Shown here one piece after another: positions 62,961 to 64,000 of a stretch of 64,000 nucleotides of DNA (position 1 is the stretch's first letter; each line of letters starts with the position of its first letter). This DNA comes from NORP233 sp050186825. GTDB lineage: Bacteria; Planctomycetota; J058. The notes beneath the pieces are model-generated. The model saw nothing but the letters and a program-made list of their open reading frames with translations. It had not been told where the DNA came from and did no database searches. Made by a program: the position numbers and the translations under genes. The stretch lies in contig JBFWYD010000019.1 of the NCBI GenBank assembly GCA_050186825.1, positions 62,001-126,000 on the forward strand, written 5' to 3'.

Positions 62961-64000
62961 ATGAACGGGTCTCGATTCTTCGTCTACGGCGCCCTTCCCG
63001 CTGCGGCCCTGGCCGCCACCGCCGGTGTGGCCCAGGCCGACCCGCCCTCGACCTGGGGGACGGTGGCCCGCGGCCGCTGGGGCAACAACCTGGCGAAGGA
63101 GATGGGTGAGCGGCCGCGCAGCGTGCGCGCCCTGCGCCCCGTCCTGCTCCGCGGCGGGCAGGTCCAGGCCTTCGGTCACTACGGCCAGATGGAGAGCGGC
63201 CAGCAGTTCGTGGCCCCCACCCCCGAGCGCCTCGAGCCGGAGCAGGGCACCCAGGCCGACTTCCCCGGCCTGAGCGTGAAGCGGATCACCTACGCCACCC
63301 CGCAGGAGGCCTTCGAGCAGGGCTCGCAGCGGATGAACCTGATGACCACGCCCGACGGCTCGCGCCGGGTGACGCGCTACACCGACGCGCCCGTGGTCGT
63401 CGAGGTGCGTGGGAACGAGGTCCTCGTGATCGAGGGCCCGCGCGCGGGCGACGCGGCGACCCTCCAGAAGGTGCGCGACGCGGCCTGGGGCGGCCCGGTC
63501 GAGCAGAAGGGCCCGGCGCAGGCCGTCGGCGTGTTCACCGCGCCGAACGCCGAGGGCGTGCGCGCCTACTCGGTCGACCTCGACAAGCCGCAGGGCCCCG
63601 TGTTCGACACGCTCCAGCGGACCCAGAAGCTGGCCACCGAGGAGGAGCAGCTCGACCCCAGCCACTTCCAGCGCACCTCGCCCTCGTCCTTCGAGGAGCA
63701 GCTCCCCACGGGTGAGGTCGCCTCGGTGGCGCAGGGTGAGCAGGGCGTGAGCATCCTGGTCGGCCCGACCGCCGAGCAGGTCGCGGCCGCGGACAAGCTG
63801 GCCCGCTCCATCGACGGGCGCCGGCTCGACCCCTACCAGATCCAGGCGCAGCGCCAGGCCATGGCCGCGGCGCAGCCCGCGGGCCAGCAGCAGGCCGCCT
63901 CGCAGCAGCCGGCCGGTCAGCAGGCGGACGCGCAGACCCCGGCCGCTCAGCAGGCCGGGGCGCAGCAGCCTGCGGGTCAGCAGGCCGGCGCCCAGCAGCC
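62961..64000 (+). CDS. Secreted protein with Gln/Ala-rich tail (truncated at window end)
   Basis: 346 codons are visible and the frame is open at the end of the window. ATG at 62961 with AGGGAG upstream opens a signal peptide (MNGSRFFVYGALPAAALAAT, AQA/DPP). The mature part has about 280 residues with no recognised domain (GGQVQAFGHYGQMESGQQF, MTTPDGSRRVTRYTDAPVVV, VASVAQGEQGVSILVGPTAE). The tail is then an AGAQQPAGQQ-type repeat rich in Gln, Ala, Pro and Gly that is still running at 64000. It is probably an exported or cell-surface protein. A structured leader precedes it. Confidence 0.8.
   Translation, partial: MNGSRFFVYGALPAAALAATAGVAQADPPSTWGTVARGRWGNNLAKEMGERPRSVRALRPVLLRGGQVQAFGHYGQMESGQQFVAPTPERLEPEQGTQADFPGLSVKRITYATPQEAFEQGSQRMNLMTTPDGSRRVTRYTDAPVVVEVRGNEVLVIEGPRAGDAATLQKVRDAAWGGPVEQKGPAQAVGVFTAPNAEGVRAYSVDLDKPQGPVFDTLQRTQKLATEEEQLDPSHFQRTSPSSFEEQLPTGEVASVAQGEQGVSILVGPTAEQVAAADKLARSIDGRRLDPYQIQAQRQAMAAAQPAGQQQAASQQPAGQQADAQTPAAQQAGAQQPAGQQAGAQQ

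Overview
The window is very GC-rich, gene-dense bacterial DNA with many GTG and some TTG starts, short intergenic gaps and strong AGGAGG-type ribosome sites. TPR-tailed Ser/Thr kinases, a Planctomycetota-style exported ClpP-like protease, tandem secreted serpins, a Lys-tailed topoisomerase I, a Ycf46-like AAA protein, a zinc-ribbon/FHA-like/DUF4388-type adaptor and a split Wzc-type capsule operon suggest an environmental planctomycete or, less likely, a myxobacterium-like organism. This is an inference from family content. I found no rRNA, tRNA, phage, IS transposase or CRISPR array.

Layout. 1-264 is the end of an outer-membrane barrel. 290-850 is a large palindromic hexamer-repeat region. 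906-5105 is a kinase-TPR receptor, followed by pyrD and asparagine synthase. An aminotransferase, an exported ClpP-like protease, an N-formylglutamate-amidohydrolase-like enzyme and a PAS histidine kinase follow to 14.8 kb. 15-19 kb encodes one 1315-aa repeat protein with a perfect 420-bp tandem duplication. Then come an EF-hand protein, LigA with two BRCT domains, and three tandem secreted serpins (22.4-26.1 kb). 26.2-29.8 kb is a minus-strand run: secreted protein, radical SAM/SPASM enzyme, Pro-rich zinc-ribbon protein, FHA-like adaptor. topA, an ankyrin protein, a lipoprotein remnant and a helical protein follow. A minus-strand phoD/btpA/methyltransferase operon and a pseudokinase-TPR protein lead to a secreted protein at 42-43.4 kb.

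The most interesting locus is 43.4-45.9 kb, a tightly coupled minus-strand operon. It encodes a nucleotidyltransferase-fold protein, a 125-aa membrane protein ending in a Gly/Ser/Cys-rich tail with eight cysteines, a DUF692/MNIO-family iron oxidase, and a small MNIO-partner-like protein. I propose that the Cys tail is the substrate of the MNIO. Next come a capsule/EPS export operon (46.2-50.8 kb), an rRNA/tRNA methyltransferase flanked by two copies of a hairpin element, a GAF-sigma54 activator, an acyltransferase, a kinase-TPR gene broken by a frameshift, a Ycf46-like AAA ATPase with its overlapping partner, and small envelope proteins to the end.

Intergenic space is populated by at least three repeat families. 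Family A has GTGCCC hexamer runs and a CTCTGCGTGCCTCTGCGATCTC core. Family B has terminal inverted repeats and internal CGTGCT/CGATCA arrays. Family C has 20-22 bp stems placed right after stop codons. Several genes have a TAGACT-, TAGGCT- or TACCCT-like -10 box only 7-10 nt before the start codon, which suggests leaderless or near-leaderless transcripts.
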